Of a stretch of 53,603 nucleotides of DNA, positions 43,687 through 52,557 are shown piece after piece. The position numbers were made by a program, and so were the translations under genes. Location: NCBI GenBank assembly GCA_002435745.1, contig DIWT01000025.1:1-53603 (forward strand), given 5' to 3'. Below the pieces are notes generated by a model. That model had not been told where the DNA came from. It saw only the letters and a list, made by a program, of their open reading frames with translations, and made no database searches. How positions within the stretch are numbered: position 1 is the first letter of the stretch; each line of letters opens with the position of its first letter. The DNA is from a bacterium UBP15_UBA6099. Lineage in GTDB: Bacteria > UBP15 > UBA6099.

Positions 43687-45732
43687 ATGGAGCACATGGT
43701 ATTAACGCCGACCGCACATCCGGCATTGAAAGTCCTGTTTATTCTGTTGTTCATAGGCTCGCTGGCGATATTTGCCAAGAGGGCCTTGTTCCTATTCAAC
43801 TGCATAAAGCTCGGCCAGCCCGACCCTCGCCCGAGGACGAACGACATTGTCAAACGCGTTCTCGGCGTGATTGTTCTGGTGTTCGGTCAGAAGCGCGTCG
43901 TGATGTTCCTCGGAGGGCTAGGCCATTTCATTATCTTCTGGGGATTCCTCATGATAGGCTTCGCCACGATGGAACTGTGGACGAACGCCCTGTTCCCAAG
44001 CGTGACATTCTGGACGATCCCCGGCTTCAACTTCGTGGGACTCGTCGTCGATCTCATCAGCCTGCTGGTTCTTGTCGCCATCGCCATCTCTATATTCAGA
44101 CGGATTATCATTAAACCCGTTAGGCTCGAAGGCCCGGTCTCAGGCAAGATCGACGCATTTATAATTCTCGGATTAATCACCGCTCTGATTCTCAGCTACT
44201 ACGTGATGGGCGGCATCAGAATTCACGCCGGCGAGATTCCCGCCGCGTGGGCCCCGATCTCCAATTTATTCGCCTCATTCGTTCCCAATCCGAATATAAG
44301 CGACGCCGCAAGGCCCGTGTTCCACATCGCTTGGTGGATTCACGTGATGGTGCTGTTCGCTTTTATCTCCTACATACCTCATTCCAAACACCTGCACCTG
44401 CTCGGCTCCATCCCCAATATTTTCCTGCGCGACCTCGGCCCCTCCGGCGTCGTGAACAAAATGGACCTCGAAGACGAAAACCTCGAAACTTTCGGCGTGA
44501 ACGCCGTCGAACAGTTCTCATGGAAACAGATGCTCGACTTCTACGCCTGCACCGAATGCGGGCGCTGCCAAGAACAATGCCCCGCTTACAACACCCAGAA
44601 GCCTCTCACGCCCAAAGGTCTCGTGCACGAGCTTAAGGAACACCTGTTCGAGCGCGGCGAAGTCCTTTTAAAAGAAGGAAAGATAACCGCCGAGAACCTC
44701 GAAGAGCTACAGAAGAAACACGAAATCCTCAACAAGAACCTGATCGGCGACATCTTCAGCGAAGACATCATCTGGGCCTGCACGTCATGCCAAGCCTGCC
44801 AGACTGTCTGCCCGGTCATGATAGAGCACACACAGATCATATTTGATATGCGCAGGTATCTGGTTCTCACCGAATCGAAGATGAGCCCCGAAGTGCAACT
44901 CGTGCTGAAGAACATCGAAAAGAACTCCAACCCGTGGGGCATCGGAGCGCACAAGCGAGCCGAATGGGCGCAGGAATTGGGAGTGAAGACTTTCGCCGAA
45001 AAACCTGACGCCGAATATCTTCTCTATCTCGGCTGCTCGGCTTCTCTCGACGAAGACAACAAAGTCATCGCGCAGAGCACCGCGAAAGCCCTCATGGCCG
45101 CCGGCGTGGACTTCGCCATCCTCGGCGAGGAAGAATGCTGCTGCGGCGACTCCGCTAGGCGCATAGGCAACGAGTACCTGTTCGCCGCGATGGCCGAGGC
45201 GAACGTTGAGATATTCAAAGCCTATAACATCAAAAAAGTAATCTGCGTGTGCCCGCACGGCTACAATTCCTTCAAGAACGACTATCCGCAGTTCGGCGGA
45301 AACTACGAAGTTTGGCACCACTCGGAGTTCTTCAAAAAGCTCATCGACGAGGGCAAGCTCAAACTGTCCAAGAAATTCGACGGCGGCAAAATCACTTGGC
45401 ATGATTCCTGCTATCTCGGAAGATACCATGATATCTATAGCCAGCCTCGCTCTGTCATACAGACCGCTACAGGAAACTCCCCTGTCGAAATGGCCAAGCA
45501 TCACAAGACCAGCTTCTGCTGCGGCGCGGGCGGCGGCAGGATGTGGATGGAAGAAGACCTCGGCAAACGCATCAACGAGGAACGCGGCAGAATGGCCGTC
45601 GACGCGGGCGCAAACACCGTCTGCACCGCCTGCCCGTTCTGCAGAACCATGTTCTTGGACGCTTTCAAGAACCTCGAAAAAGAGGAAATCAAGACTCTCG
45701 ACATCAGCCAGATAGTAGAAAAAGCCATCTGA
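43687..45732 (+). CDS. Membrane FeS oxidoreductase, ETF:menaquinone oxidoreductase-like (FadF/HdrD type)
   Basis: A 681-residue protein that probably passes electrons from ETF to the quinone pool. The N-terminal 240 residues contain five hydrophobic helices with histidines suited to b-type heme, like NarI. Two 4Fe-4S sites follow (CTECGRCQEQCP and CTSCQACQTVCP). Two CCG cysteine-rich domains end the protein (CCCGDSARRIG and FCCGAGGGRMW). This is the layout of DUF224-type EMO proteins in anaerobes that oxidise fatty or aromatic acids. The start ATG at 43687 has AGGTAGG nine bases upstream; a TTG at 43678 is less likely. The acyl-CoA dehydrogenase at 2073 is a plausible upstream donor via ETF. 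Confidence 0.88.
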   Translation: MEHMVLTPTAHPALKVLFILLFIGSLAIFAKRALFLFNCIKLGQPDPRPRTNDIVKRVLGVIVLVFGQKRVVMFLGGLGHFIIFWGFLMIGFATMELWTNALFPSVTFWTIPGFNFVGLVVDLISLLVLVAIAISIFRRIIIKPVRLEGPVSGKIDAFIILGLITALILSYYVMGGIRIHAGEIPAAWAPISNLFASFVPNPNISDAARPVFHIAWWIHVMVLFAFISYIPHSKHLHLLGSIPNIFLRDLGPSGVVNKMDLEDENLETFGVNAVEQFSWKQMLDFYACTECGRCQEQCPAYNTQKPLTPKGLVHELKEHLFERGEVLLKEGKITAENLEELQKKHEILNKNLIGDIFSEDIIWACTSCQACQTVCPVMIEHTQIIFDMRRYLVLTESKMSPEVQLVLKNIEKNSNPWGIGAHKRAEWAQELGVKTFAEKPDAEYLLYLGCSASLDEDNKVIAQSTAKALMAAGVDFAILGEEECCCGDSARRIGNEYLFAAMAEANVEIFKAYNIKKVICVCPHGYNSFKNDYPQFGGNYEVWHHSEFFKKLIDEGKLKLSKKFDGGKITWHDSCYLGRYHDIYSQPRSVIQTATGNSPVEMAKHHKTSFCCGAGGGRMWMEEDLGKRINEERGRMAVDAGANTVCTACPFCRTMFLDAFKNLEKEEIKTLDISQIVEKAI

Positions 45733-45758
45733 CGGATTATATTTACAGACAAGACGAA

Positions 45759-45792
45759 GCCTCGCTTTCTCAGGAAAGCGGGGCTTTTTTTT
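45759..45792 (+). terminator. Intrinsic terminator of the FeS oxidoreductase gene
   Basis: GCCTCGCTTTC (45759-45769) pairs with GAAAGCGGGGC (45774-45784), with one G-T wobble and a TCAG loop, followed by eight Ts. It lies 27 bases after the stop codon. The group II intron begins on the next base, which is the usual target of class C introns. Confidence 0.92.
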
Positions 45793-46200
45793 GTGCGCCC
45801 GGCAGGGCGCACCCGCTTGGAGGTGAAAGTCCTCTACAGGCCCGGCAGCGGGAACTGTTAGCTGGACGGCAAGGGTGTCCGTCGCGAGGCGGAATCTGAA
45901 GGAAGCCGCAGGCAAAGCGCCGGCCCGACGAACAGAAATCGCATACGAGGCGGAAGCGCCGGATGAGAAGGCAAATATCTTCAAAGTCCGATAGCTGCAC
46001 GGAAGGCGCGGACGTATATGCGGCGGGCATAAGCGCGAAGGCGGGAGAGCATTATCCGGGGAGGTCTGTCCGTCTGCCACTGGCTACCGGCGTCGAGAGG
46101 CGGCGGGAAGGGCGGGCAGAAGTCAGCCGAGGGCATAGTAGCTCTATCGACCGGAGTGAAGGCCCGAACGTGAAGAGTGGGGAGGCAGGCCGAAATTTCG

Positions 46201-47600
46201 ATGGCGAACAGAGACGCAGATAGAAGGGCTGAAACGCCCGAAGCCCGCCGGAGAGTAGCGGACGGAATCCGCGAGAGCATGGAGTCGGAGCGTCATAAGG
46301 CCACGGCAAGGACGGACCCTCGCCGCCCGGAGAAGTCGCAGACGATGGAAGCGGTGGTCGAACGCGGGAACATGAGCGCGGCCCTCAAGCGCGTGGAAGC
46401 CAACAAGGGAGCGGCGGGGGTGGACGGGATGTCCGCCGAAGCCCTGCGACCGTGGCTGCGCGCAAACTGGCCGAGAGTCAAAGAAGAGTTGCTGAAAGGC
46501 TAGTACAAGCCGAGTCCGGCGCGGAAGGTGGAAATCCCAAAGCCCGGCGGAGGGATGCGGCAACTTGGCATTCCGACGGCGCTGGACAGGCTGATTCAGC
46601 AGGCGATGCTTCAAGCGATGCAGCCGGCATTCGACCCGGAGTTCTCCGAATCGAGTTACGGGTTTCGGCCCGGACGCAGCGCGCGGCAGGCCGTTCTCGT
46701 TGCGCAGGCGCACGTTGAAGCCGGACAGCGATGGGTGGTTGACATCGACATCGAGAAGTTTTTCGACCGTGTAAACCACGACATGCTGATGGCGCGAGTC
46801 GCCCGGAAAGTTGAGGACAAAAGGATGCTGCGCGAGATACGCAGTTTCCTTCAGGCGGGAGCGATGGAGCAAGGGTTTGCGAGCGAGCGAACAGAGGGAA
46901 CGCCGCAGGGCGGGCCGCTGTCGCCGCTGCTGAGCAACATCCTGCTCGACGGCCTCGACAAGGAACTGGAGCGGCGGGCCTTACGTTCTGCCGGCACGCC
47001 GACGACTGCAACATCCACACGCGGTCCAAACGAGCGGCGGAACGGGTGAAGGCCTCCGCAACACGATTCCTCGAAAAAAGGCTGAAGTTGCGGGTGAATC
47101 AGGCCAAGAGCGCGGCGGACAGGCCGAGCAGACGCAAGTTTCTGGGCTACAGCATGACAGTTCACAAGAAACCGCGACTCAAGGCTGCCCCCCAGAGCGT
47201 CGAGCGGCTGAAGAACAAACTCCGAGAAATGTTTCGCAGAGGCCGCGGACGCAACATCGCAAAGTTCATTGAAGAACTCTCGCCCGTCCTTAGAGGCTGG
47301 ATTAACGACTACCGTCTCGCGCAAGTAAAAGGCGTATTCGAGGAACTCGATATGTGGATACGACGCAAACTGCGCTGCATCCTGTGATGACAACAGAAAC
47401 GACCGTTCGCCCGCGCGAAGAACCTGATGAAACGGGGTCTGCCGGAAAAACGAGCGTGGAAATCCGCTACGAATGGGCGAGGACCGTGGTGGAACAGCGG
47501 CGCATCGCACATGAACGAAGCATACCCGAAGAAATTCTTTGACAAACTCGGACTCGTGTCACTGCTGGATTATCTGCGACAGATTCAATGCCCTTCATGA
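46201..47600 (+). pseudogene. ltrA: Group II intron reverse transcriptase/maturase, broken
   Basis: The intron-encoded protein starts MANRDADRRAE and carries RT landmarks: KRVEANKGAAGVDGMS, RQLGIPTALDRLIQQ, YGFRPGRSARQA and GTPQGGPLSPLLSN. It has at least four lesions. A TAG at 46501 replaces a codon (probably CAG) in GQYKPSP. A frameshift near 46975-46985 puts the downstream part in another frame. The catalytic YADD box reads HADD. Two TGA codons at 47385-47390 interrupt the CILW/RQWKR-like thumb region. The reading then continues in frame to TGA at 47598. Several lesions look like G:C to A:T transitions. Confidence 0.9.
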
Positions 47601-47633
47601 ACCGCCGTGTACGGAACCGTACGCACGGTGGTG
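47601..47633 (+). ncRNA. Group II intron domain V
   Basis: A 33-base hairpin beginning ACCGCCGTGTACGG and closing with CCGTACGCACGGTGGT. It lies immediately after the maturase stop, as usual, and holds the catalytic CGC triad near its base. It appears intact, unlike the protein. Confidence 0.8.
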
Positions 47634-47713
47634 TGGGAGGTCGGAGGGAGCAATCCCTCCTCCTACCCGATTCACTCCACCCGAATTCGTCAAAAAAATA
47701 TTTCGCTGATTGA

Positions 47714-47813
47714 TATACATGTTATTAGTCGATTCTACCCGCTGCCAAGTGCGCCACGCGCAAAGCTTTTTCCTTTGCGCATGATGCTTTTATTGCCATA
47801 TAGTTAATTGTCA
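47714..47813 (+). repeat. Dispersed hairpin repeat, copy C
   Basis: Third copy, in the same orientation as 28788-28913. The stem is CACGCGCAAA with TTTGCGCATG, one pair changed. It starts 43 bases after the intron end and runs to the stop codon of the SCP2-GRE gene. The block CATTTAATTCTTCG found in copies A and B is absent here, so the match stops at ATAGTTAATTG. Confidence 0.8.
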
Positions 47814-50780
47814 CACTTGATACTCGGCGCGTTCGATAAGCTCCATCTGCATCTGCCTGTTCAGGGTCACGAAGTACGCGTTGTAACCGGATATGCGGAC
47901 TATCAGATTTCGGTAGTTGTCCGGATTTTTCATCGCGTCCCTGAGCATGTCAGTCGTGACGACGTTCATCTGCATCTGCATGCCGCCCAGATCAAAATAT
48001 GTTTTCACATAAGAAAACATGTGATCGACGGTAACAGCGCGAGTGTCCGAAGCGCCCGGCACGACCTTCACGTTAAACGCGATATTGTTGTTCATGAATC
48101 TGGGGTCGAGGGAGGCCACGTCGCGAATCGGGTCGAGCAGGTTGTCCGAAGCGCAAGGTTCAGGCGTGAGGCCGGGGGTAAAAGGCTTTCCGGCGGGACG
48201 GCCCGATGGCAAGGCCCCTGCGAGGCTTCCGAACGCCACATGGTTCGACATCGACCAGAACCCGGTCGTGTACCGCCCTCCCCTGAAATTAATGTGAGAA
48301 GCTATTGTGTCGTGAGTGAATCTGGCGACGCGCCCTGTCAGTTCCAGAGCCTCCGGGTTTCCGGAGCCGAACTTCGGCGCGCGATTCACAAGATATGCCC
48401 TCAGTTCGGCGTCGTTCTCAAAATTGCGGTCAAGAGCGCGCTTCAACTCCCTCATGGACGTCTTTCTGTCGTCGAAGACCGCTTTTTTCACGGCGAGCAG
48501 AGAGTCCGCCACATCCGCCAGCCCTATGCAGGCTATGCCGGACGAGTTGTATCGCGCGCCGCCGATGGTCATGTCCATGCCTTTCTCAGCGCAGCCTTCG
48601 ATGAGCGACGATAGAAGAGGCGTCGGACGTATGACCGAGTGCGCCTCTCCCAGCATGTTGTTGTATTCGACCGCCTGCGCGACGAGGAATTCGAACTGGC
48701 GGCAGTACGCGTCAAAGAACTGCTCGAAAGTCTCGAACGCTCCTGCGTCGATGTCGCCCGTCTTCGGGCCGGCGTCCAGCTTGAGAAGCGGATGGCGTCC
48801 GTTGTTCATGGCCATTTCGAGAGCCGCGACCATGTTCATCATCATGCAGTTGGTGTGTCCGTTGTGCCTGCCTGAAATAGTCGGCTCGACGCACCCGGTG
48901 GCCGACCAGTCCCGCGCGTGCTCTATCGGATAGTCGAACTCGCCAAGCGACGCGATTACAGCGTCGTCGTTGTGCATGGACGGCGTGGCGGCGGTCGCGA
49001 GATTCACCTCGCAGAGCCTTTTCAGATACGCGTCCGAATTCACGCCCGGCGCATATCTGGCGTTCACGTTCGGGTCTCTGACGCTCAGCATCTCGGTGAC
49101 TTTCAGGAATACATACGTCATATCGTTCACGGCGGATTTGCCATCCGGCGTCAGCCCGCCGAGTGTTATCGCCTGATCCGACGAGCTGCCGCCGAACAGG
49201 AAATTGCCGATGTCCGGGATGAGCGGCAGATGGTCCGCGCAACGCATGTAGAAGCAACCGACAAGTTCGATGGCGCGCCGCAGATACGCCTCGCGCTCCG
49301 CCGCGTTTTCGAGTTTTGACATGTCCGCCTCGAAGAACGGCTGGAGCGCCTGATCCAGCCTTCCGAGAGAAAGCCCGGCGTTAGTGTTCTCCATGTGCAG
49401 CGCGACCCATGATATCCAAAGCGAGTTGACCGCTTCATCAAGCGTCCGGGCGGGAAGTCGCGGGACGCGCGCGCATATTTCGCTGAGCCGCTCCAGTTCG
49501 TACGCCCGCGCCGGGCCGCTCTCCACCTTCGCATCTTCCGCCGCCTTCGCCGACAGATTCTCCGCGTACGAGACCACGCCCTCCAGACATTCCGTCATCG
49601 CTTCGAGCGTCGCTCGTTTTTCCTCCCCGCAGTCCTCAGCCTCCATTGATTCGCGCAACTCGTCTATAATGCCATCCGCGCCCAGATGCAGCAATTTCGG
49701 AAAATCGGGAATCGTGTGGGATACTGCCGCGGTTTTCCAGAGGAAATAGACTGCGAACCTCTCGTCAAGCTGCTGGCACAGCGGATTTCCCCGCTTCTCT
49801 CTCGTCCATTCCCGCACGTTTCTTTTCTCCCAGTACGGGAACACGTCCGAGTGGAGTATACGCCGGGTCTTGTCCGAAATCTCGTATGGATTTAGCGCGC
49901 GATGCCGGGCGGACAACATCTCTCCCCAGATCATCGTGCCGTGCGTATCAGGATATAGAACTACGCCTATCTCTTTGGTAGTCGTCGTTCCGGCGATTAG
50001 GTCGTCTTTGCGGATTATCGGACGGCGGTTCATCATTAAATGTTTATACGCCGCCGCCTGCCGCGTGACGGGGTTCCACGGCCTGCCCTTAGAGTCCGTC
50101 TCGAAACCATTGCGCCTGAACCAGTCAGTCAAAAGTTTCGCCCGCTCGTGGCATATTTCAGGTTTTACACTGAAATGAATATCCAGAAACTTCCTCAGTC
50201 TCAGAAAATCGTCCAGCGAGTATTCGGAAAGATACGGGTCTTCGAGAAACTTTACGGCGTCCGACGGCTGCGATTTGAGGCGAGGCCCTGAGCGGGCCGT
50301 TATCCTGCGCGGGCATGCGTCAGTCTCGGAAACTCCGGTTTCCAACTCCGCGAGTTTCTTTTCTTCCTGTTTGGCTTTCTCGGCAAGCGCGCGATGCTTC
50401 TTTTCGAGAAGAACAGACAGAAAATAGTTGAACTTGCTCATCGTGGCGAGATTTCCCGCGATGCGCAATTCGCTTGTGAGCAGCATCCTCATCACTTCGT
50501 CGGGCGTGCGGTCGAGCATCAGCCGGAGCGCTTCGTCGTCTTTGAAAATAAGAGTGGCGTCGGCGTCCGGCGGCGCGTCCGGAAGAGCGAACGCGAATCC
50601 ATTGACGAATCTTATGGATTGGGCGGTTGAGCCGTCTTCAGTACGAACTCCCACCGTGAAGTTCATCCATCCGTCCGCGCTGCGCAACAGCGCGCGAATC
50701 CGGGGGCGGAAATTGAAACTCGCCGCCATGATCTGCAACAAACCGTGCGCCAACAGGTTCGTTCCGTTGATAATCGCCAT
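47811..50780 (-). CDS. Glycyl radical enzyme with N-terminal SCP2-like domain
   Basis: A 989-residue fusion. Residues about 20-130 look like an SCP2 domain (ADGWMNFTVGV, DADATLIFKDDEALRLML, and SELRIAGNLATMSKFNYF). A charged coiled-coil linker (126-150) leads to the PFL-like barrel from about 200. The thiyl cysteine is Cys630 in ATGCVEP with Glu632, and the glycyl radical Gly965 is in RISGYNAYF. The linked SCP2 fold would hold a lipid- or CoA-like substrate near the radical site; that is inference. GGAG is nine bases before ATG. No activating enzyme is adjacent. It is distinct from the GRE at 4117, which has no SCP2 domain. Confidence 0.92.
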   Translation of the reverse strand: MAIINGTNLLAHGLLQIMAASFNFRPRIRALLRSADGWMNFTVGVRTEDGSTAQSIRFVNGFAFALPDAPPDADATLIFKDDEALRLMLDRTPDEVMRMLLTSELRIAGNLATMSKFNYFLSVLLEKKHRALAEKAKQEEKKLAELETGVSETDACPRRITARSGPRLKSQPSDAVKFLEDPYLSEYSLDDFLRLRKFLDIHFSVKPEICHERAKLLTDWFRRNGFETDSKGRPWNPVTRQAAAYKHLMMNRRPIIRKDDLIAGTTTTKEIGVVLYPDTHGTMIWGEMLSARHRALNPYEISDKTRRILHSDVFPYWEKRNVREWTREKRGNPLCQQLDERFAVYFLWKTAAVSHTIPDFPKLLHLGADGIIDELRESMEAEDCGEEKRATLEAMTECLEGVVSYAENLSAKAAEDAKVESGPARAYELERLSEICARVPRLPARTLDEAVNSLWISWVALHMENTNAGLSLGRLDQALQPFFEADMSKLENAAEREAYLRRAIELVGCFYMRCADHLPLIPDIGNFLFGGSSSDQAITLGGLTPDGKSAVNDMTYVFLKVTEMLSVRDPNVNARYAPGVNSDAYLKRLCEVNLATAATPSMHNDDAVIASLGEFDYPIEHARDWSATGCVEPTISGRHNGHTNCMMMNMVAALEMAMNNGRHPLLKLDAGPKTGDIDAGAFETFEQFFDAYCRQFEFLVAQAVEYNNMLGEAHSVIRPTPLLSSLIEGCAEKGMDMTIGGARYNSSGIACIGLADVADSLLAVKKAVFDDRKTSMRELKRALDRNFENDAELRAYLVNRAPKFGSGNPEALELTGRVARFTHDTIASHINFRGGRYTTGFWSMSNHVAFGSLAGALPSGRPAGKPFTPGLTPEPCASDNLLDPIRDVASLDPRFMNNNIAFNVKVVPGASDTRAVTVDHMFSYVKTYFDLGGMQMQMNVVTTDMLRDAMKNPDNYRNLIVRISGYNAYFVTLNRQMQMELIERAEYQV

Positions 50781-50936
50781 ATCGCAAACTCCGCGCGTCA
50801 GCCCCGGCCCGGCTTAATATCCCTATTTTACCCGCAACCTGAGCCAATGGTAACTGCCGAACGAAAATCCGGCAAAAACGGATTTTAAAGGCGGTTTGAC
50901 GAGCCGCGCCAACGGCGGCGGAAACGTGCGGCTGAT

Positions 50937-51803
50937 TTATCGTTTTTTCTTTGGCTCTCGGCTTTCTAGTATTGCGGACGCGAGCCTGCTGAAACCGTCC
51001 GCGCCTCTCAACGGAGCGACATATTTAGGGTGGAATTCCGCAGGCATTGCGGCGGCGTACGCTTTGATGTCCGCCATCCCCACAGACAGCTTGAAATATC
51101 CGAACATCTCCGCGTCGTTGTCTGAGTCCCCGGCGTAAACGGTTTTTTCCAGCATTGAGGCGTCTGTTTCTCCGAAAACGTCCCGCAGGATTCTCTTCGA
51201 CATTTTAAGCTTTGTGTAGTCTCCGAACCATGCGTTGACGTGGATGTTGCTGACTTTGGCGGTGGCGCCCCGGCTCTCGCAGAACTTTTTTATCTCGAAT
51301 GCCTGAGCCACAGTGAGAGGCGGCCTCACATCCTCGCAATAATCAATCGCGACATCCGTTTCTCTGAAATTCTGGTCGGAAGCCGGTTCGACGGAGGGGA
51401 ATTTCCGCTTGACCGCCGAATACATCGAGAGGAGGCGCTTCATGTTCGATTCCCGGACGGTGGCGGAAGGCTCGCTGTAGATTTTTATCATTTTCGCCGA
51501 AGAGTCGTCGCGCATGTAGAACAAAGCGCCGTTTTCGCCCACAACGCCGTCCGCGGGCCACATGCGGGCGATGTGGTCGCACCACCCGGCGGGCCTGCCT
51601 GTGATTGGAATGACCTTTATGCCCGCCGAGCGAAGCCGCTCCATCGCGGAATACGATTTCGCGGGGAGCCGTCCGTCCGGCGCGGTGAGAGTCCCGTCGA
51701 TGTCGGTGAGAACATATCGGACGCGGGATCGAGCTGCGGCGCTCATCTTTTCAAGAGGCTTGCTCGCGAGAAACGCGCTTTCGGAGTTCAGTTCTTTTTT
51801 CAT
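50937..51803 (-). CDS. HAD-superfamily phosphatase (Cof/MPGP-like, type IIB cap)
   Basis: A 288-residue HAD hydrolase. Motif I is LTDIDGTL with the nucleophilic aspartate, motif II is PITGRP, and motif IV is YAGDSDNDAEMF. The cap domain of about 100 residues between them is of the IIB type, close to sugar phosphatases such as mannosyl-3-phosphoglycerate phosphatase and sucrose-phosphatase-like proteins. The first 25 residues are polar. The start has no strong binding site. It is in line with the C39-like gene (36 bases). Confidence 0.88.
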   Translation of the reverse strand: MKKELNSESAFLASKPLEKMSAAARSRVRYVLTDIDGTLTAPDGRLPAKSYSAMERLRSAGIKVIPITGRPAGWCDHIARMWPADGVVGENGALFYMRDDSSAKMIKIYSEPSATVRESNMKRLLSMYSAVKRKFPSVEPASDQNFRETDVAIDYCEDVRPPLTVAQAFEIKKFCESRGATAKVSNIHVNAWFGDYTKLKMSKRILRDVFGETDASMLEKTVYAGDSDNDAEMFGYFKLSVGMADIKAYAAAMPAEFHPKYVAPLRGADGFSRLASAILESREPKKKR

Positions 51804-51839
51804 GCGCTGCGCCGCGCGGCTCGCCCGCCGCGCTCCCCC

Positions 51840-52418
51840 TTATCTGTCGCTTATAAAGATCGCCGTCCTCGGCTTGAGTATGCCCAGCCTGACCGCCAGC
51901 CCTTCCACCGCCGGAGCGTATTCGTCCGCTATTGAAAACCTGTCCCACCATTCATCCAGCGGCATCTTGTCAATCGAACCGAACGGATTGGCAACGGTTA
52001 TCGTCCCCGCCGGCTCGTCGATTCCAGCCGCGATTCCGTAGTGGGTAACCTTTTTCGGCGGATGAAACGCGTCCGTCACCGCGTATATGAATATCGTCGG
52101 AATCCCCTGTTGCAGCGCGTGGACTATCCTCTCATAAGCGTCCGGGGCGTCCCCGACTATCGCCGCTTTCTTGCCCAACTGCGAAAGGAAGCTGTTGAAC
52201 CCCGGCACAAGCGTCCACGGGAGAGTGCCCGCCGGATGAGTCAGGGATCTGCGCGCGATTGTCGCCTCGTCCACCTTCAGGCCGAGATATTCGAGCGTCA
52301 TTCTGACCGCGCACGGCCCGCACGTGTGGTCCGTTTCCTGTTTATACACCGGAAACCCGGCCAGTTCGACGACCCTGTCCTTGGGGCGAAAATACGCTGT
52401 CATCGATGTTTTTACCAT
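51840..52418 (-). CDS. C39-like papain-fold protein
   Basis: A 192-residue protein with a C39-type cysteine-peptidase fold. The nucleophile is in HTCGPCAVRMTLEYLG, the histidine in VTHYGIAAGID, and the third residue in VANPFGS. The family includes bacteriocin leader peptidases and many cytoplasmic or lipid-modifying relatives. No transmembrane segment or ATPase is present, so it is not a transporter. The start MVKTSMTAYF is 13 bases after GAGACGAG. Whether it cleaves peptides is not decidable. Confidence 0.82.
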   Translation of the reverse strand: MVKTSMTAYFRPKDRVVELAGFPVYKQETDHTCGPCAVRMTLEYLGLKVDEATIARRSLTHPAGTLPWTLVPGFNSFLSQLGKKAAIVGDAPDAYERIVHALQQGIPTIFIYAVTDAFHPPKKVTHYGIAAGIDEPAGTITVANPFGSIDKMPLDEWWDRFSIADEYAPAVEGLAVRLGILKPRTAIFISDR

Positions 52419-52541
52419 GATTCTCGTCTCCCGCGCCGAGCGTTCTCATAACGCTTCCGTCAACGCAATCATCATAGCAGAAAGACGCGCTGCGCGCCGC
52501 CGTTTTTTCACAAAAACAGTTTCTTTTGCCCGCCCCGCCGC

Positions 52542-52547
52542 TATAAT
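52542..52547 (+). promoter_or_regulatory. -10 box close to the M14 start codon
   Basis: TATAAT stands ten bases before ATG. The -35 region is poor. If used, the mRNA would have little or no leader. Confidence 0.4.
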
Positions 52548-52557
52548 AATCGGCGTT

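Larger units (their letters stand above)
45793..47671 (+). mobile_element. Group II intron, probably class C, inserted after a terminator
   Basis: The 5' end reads GTGCGCCCGGCAGGGCGCAC, a canonical GUGYG start with a stem, followed by the GGAGGTGAAAGTCCTCTAC domain I pattern. About 400 bases of ribozyme precede the broken reverse transcriptase. Domain V is at about 47601-47633 (ACCGCCGTGTACGG ... GCACGGTGGT), with CGC in the catalytic-triad position, as in class C. The 3' end falls near CCTACCCGAT at 47671, placed by analogy. The insertion directly behind an intrinsic terminator hairpin matches class C target choice. The coding part is decayed, so it can move only with a maturase supplied elsewhere. 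Confidence 0.88.

Noticed and set aside
44785..46080. 431-codon open frame on the minus strand
   Set aside because: Lies opposite the FeS oxidoreductase and the terminator/intron start; its sequence is an Ala/Arg/Val-rich shadow of GC-rich coding DNA.
46501..46503. TAG in the maturase as a pyrrolysine codon, given the MttB genes
   Set aside because: The same frame has a frameshift, a changed catalytic box and two TGA codons; ordinary decay explains all of them, and no Pyl machinery is seen.
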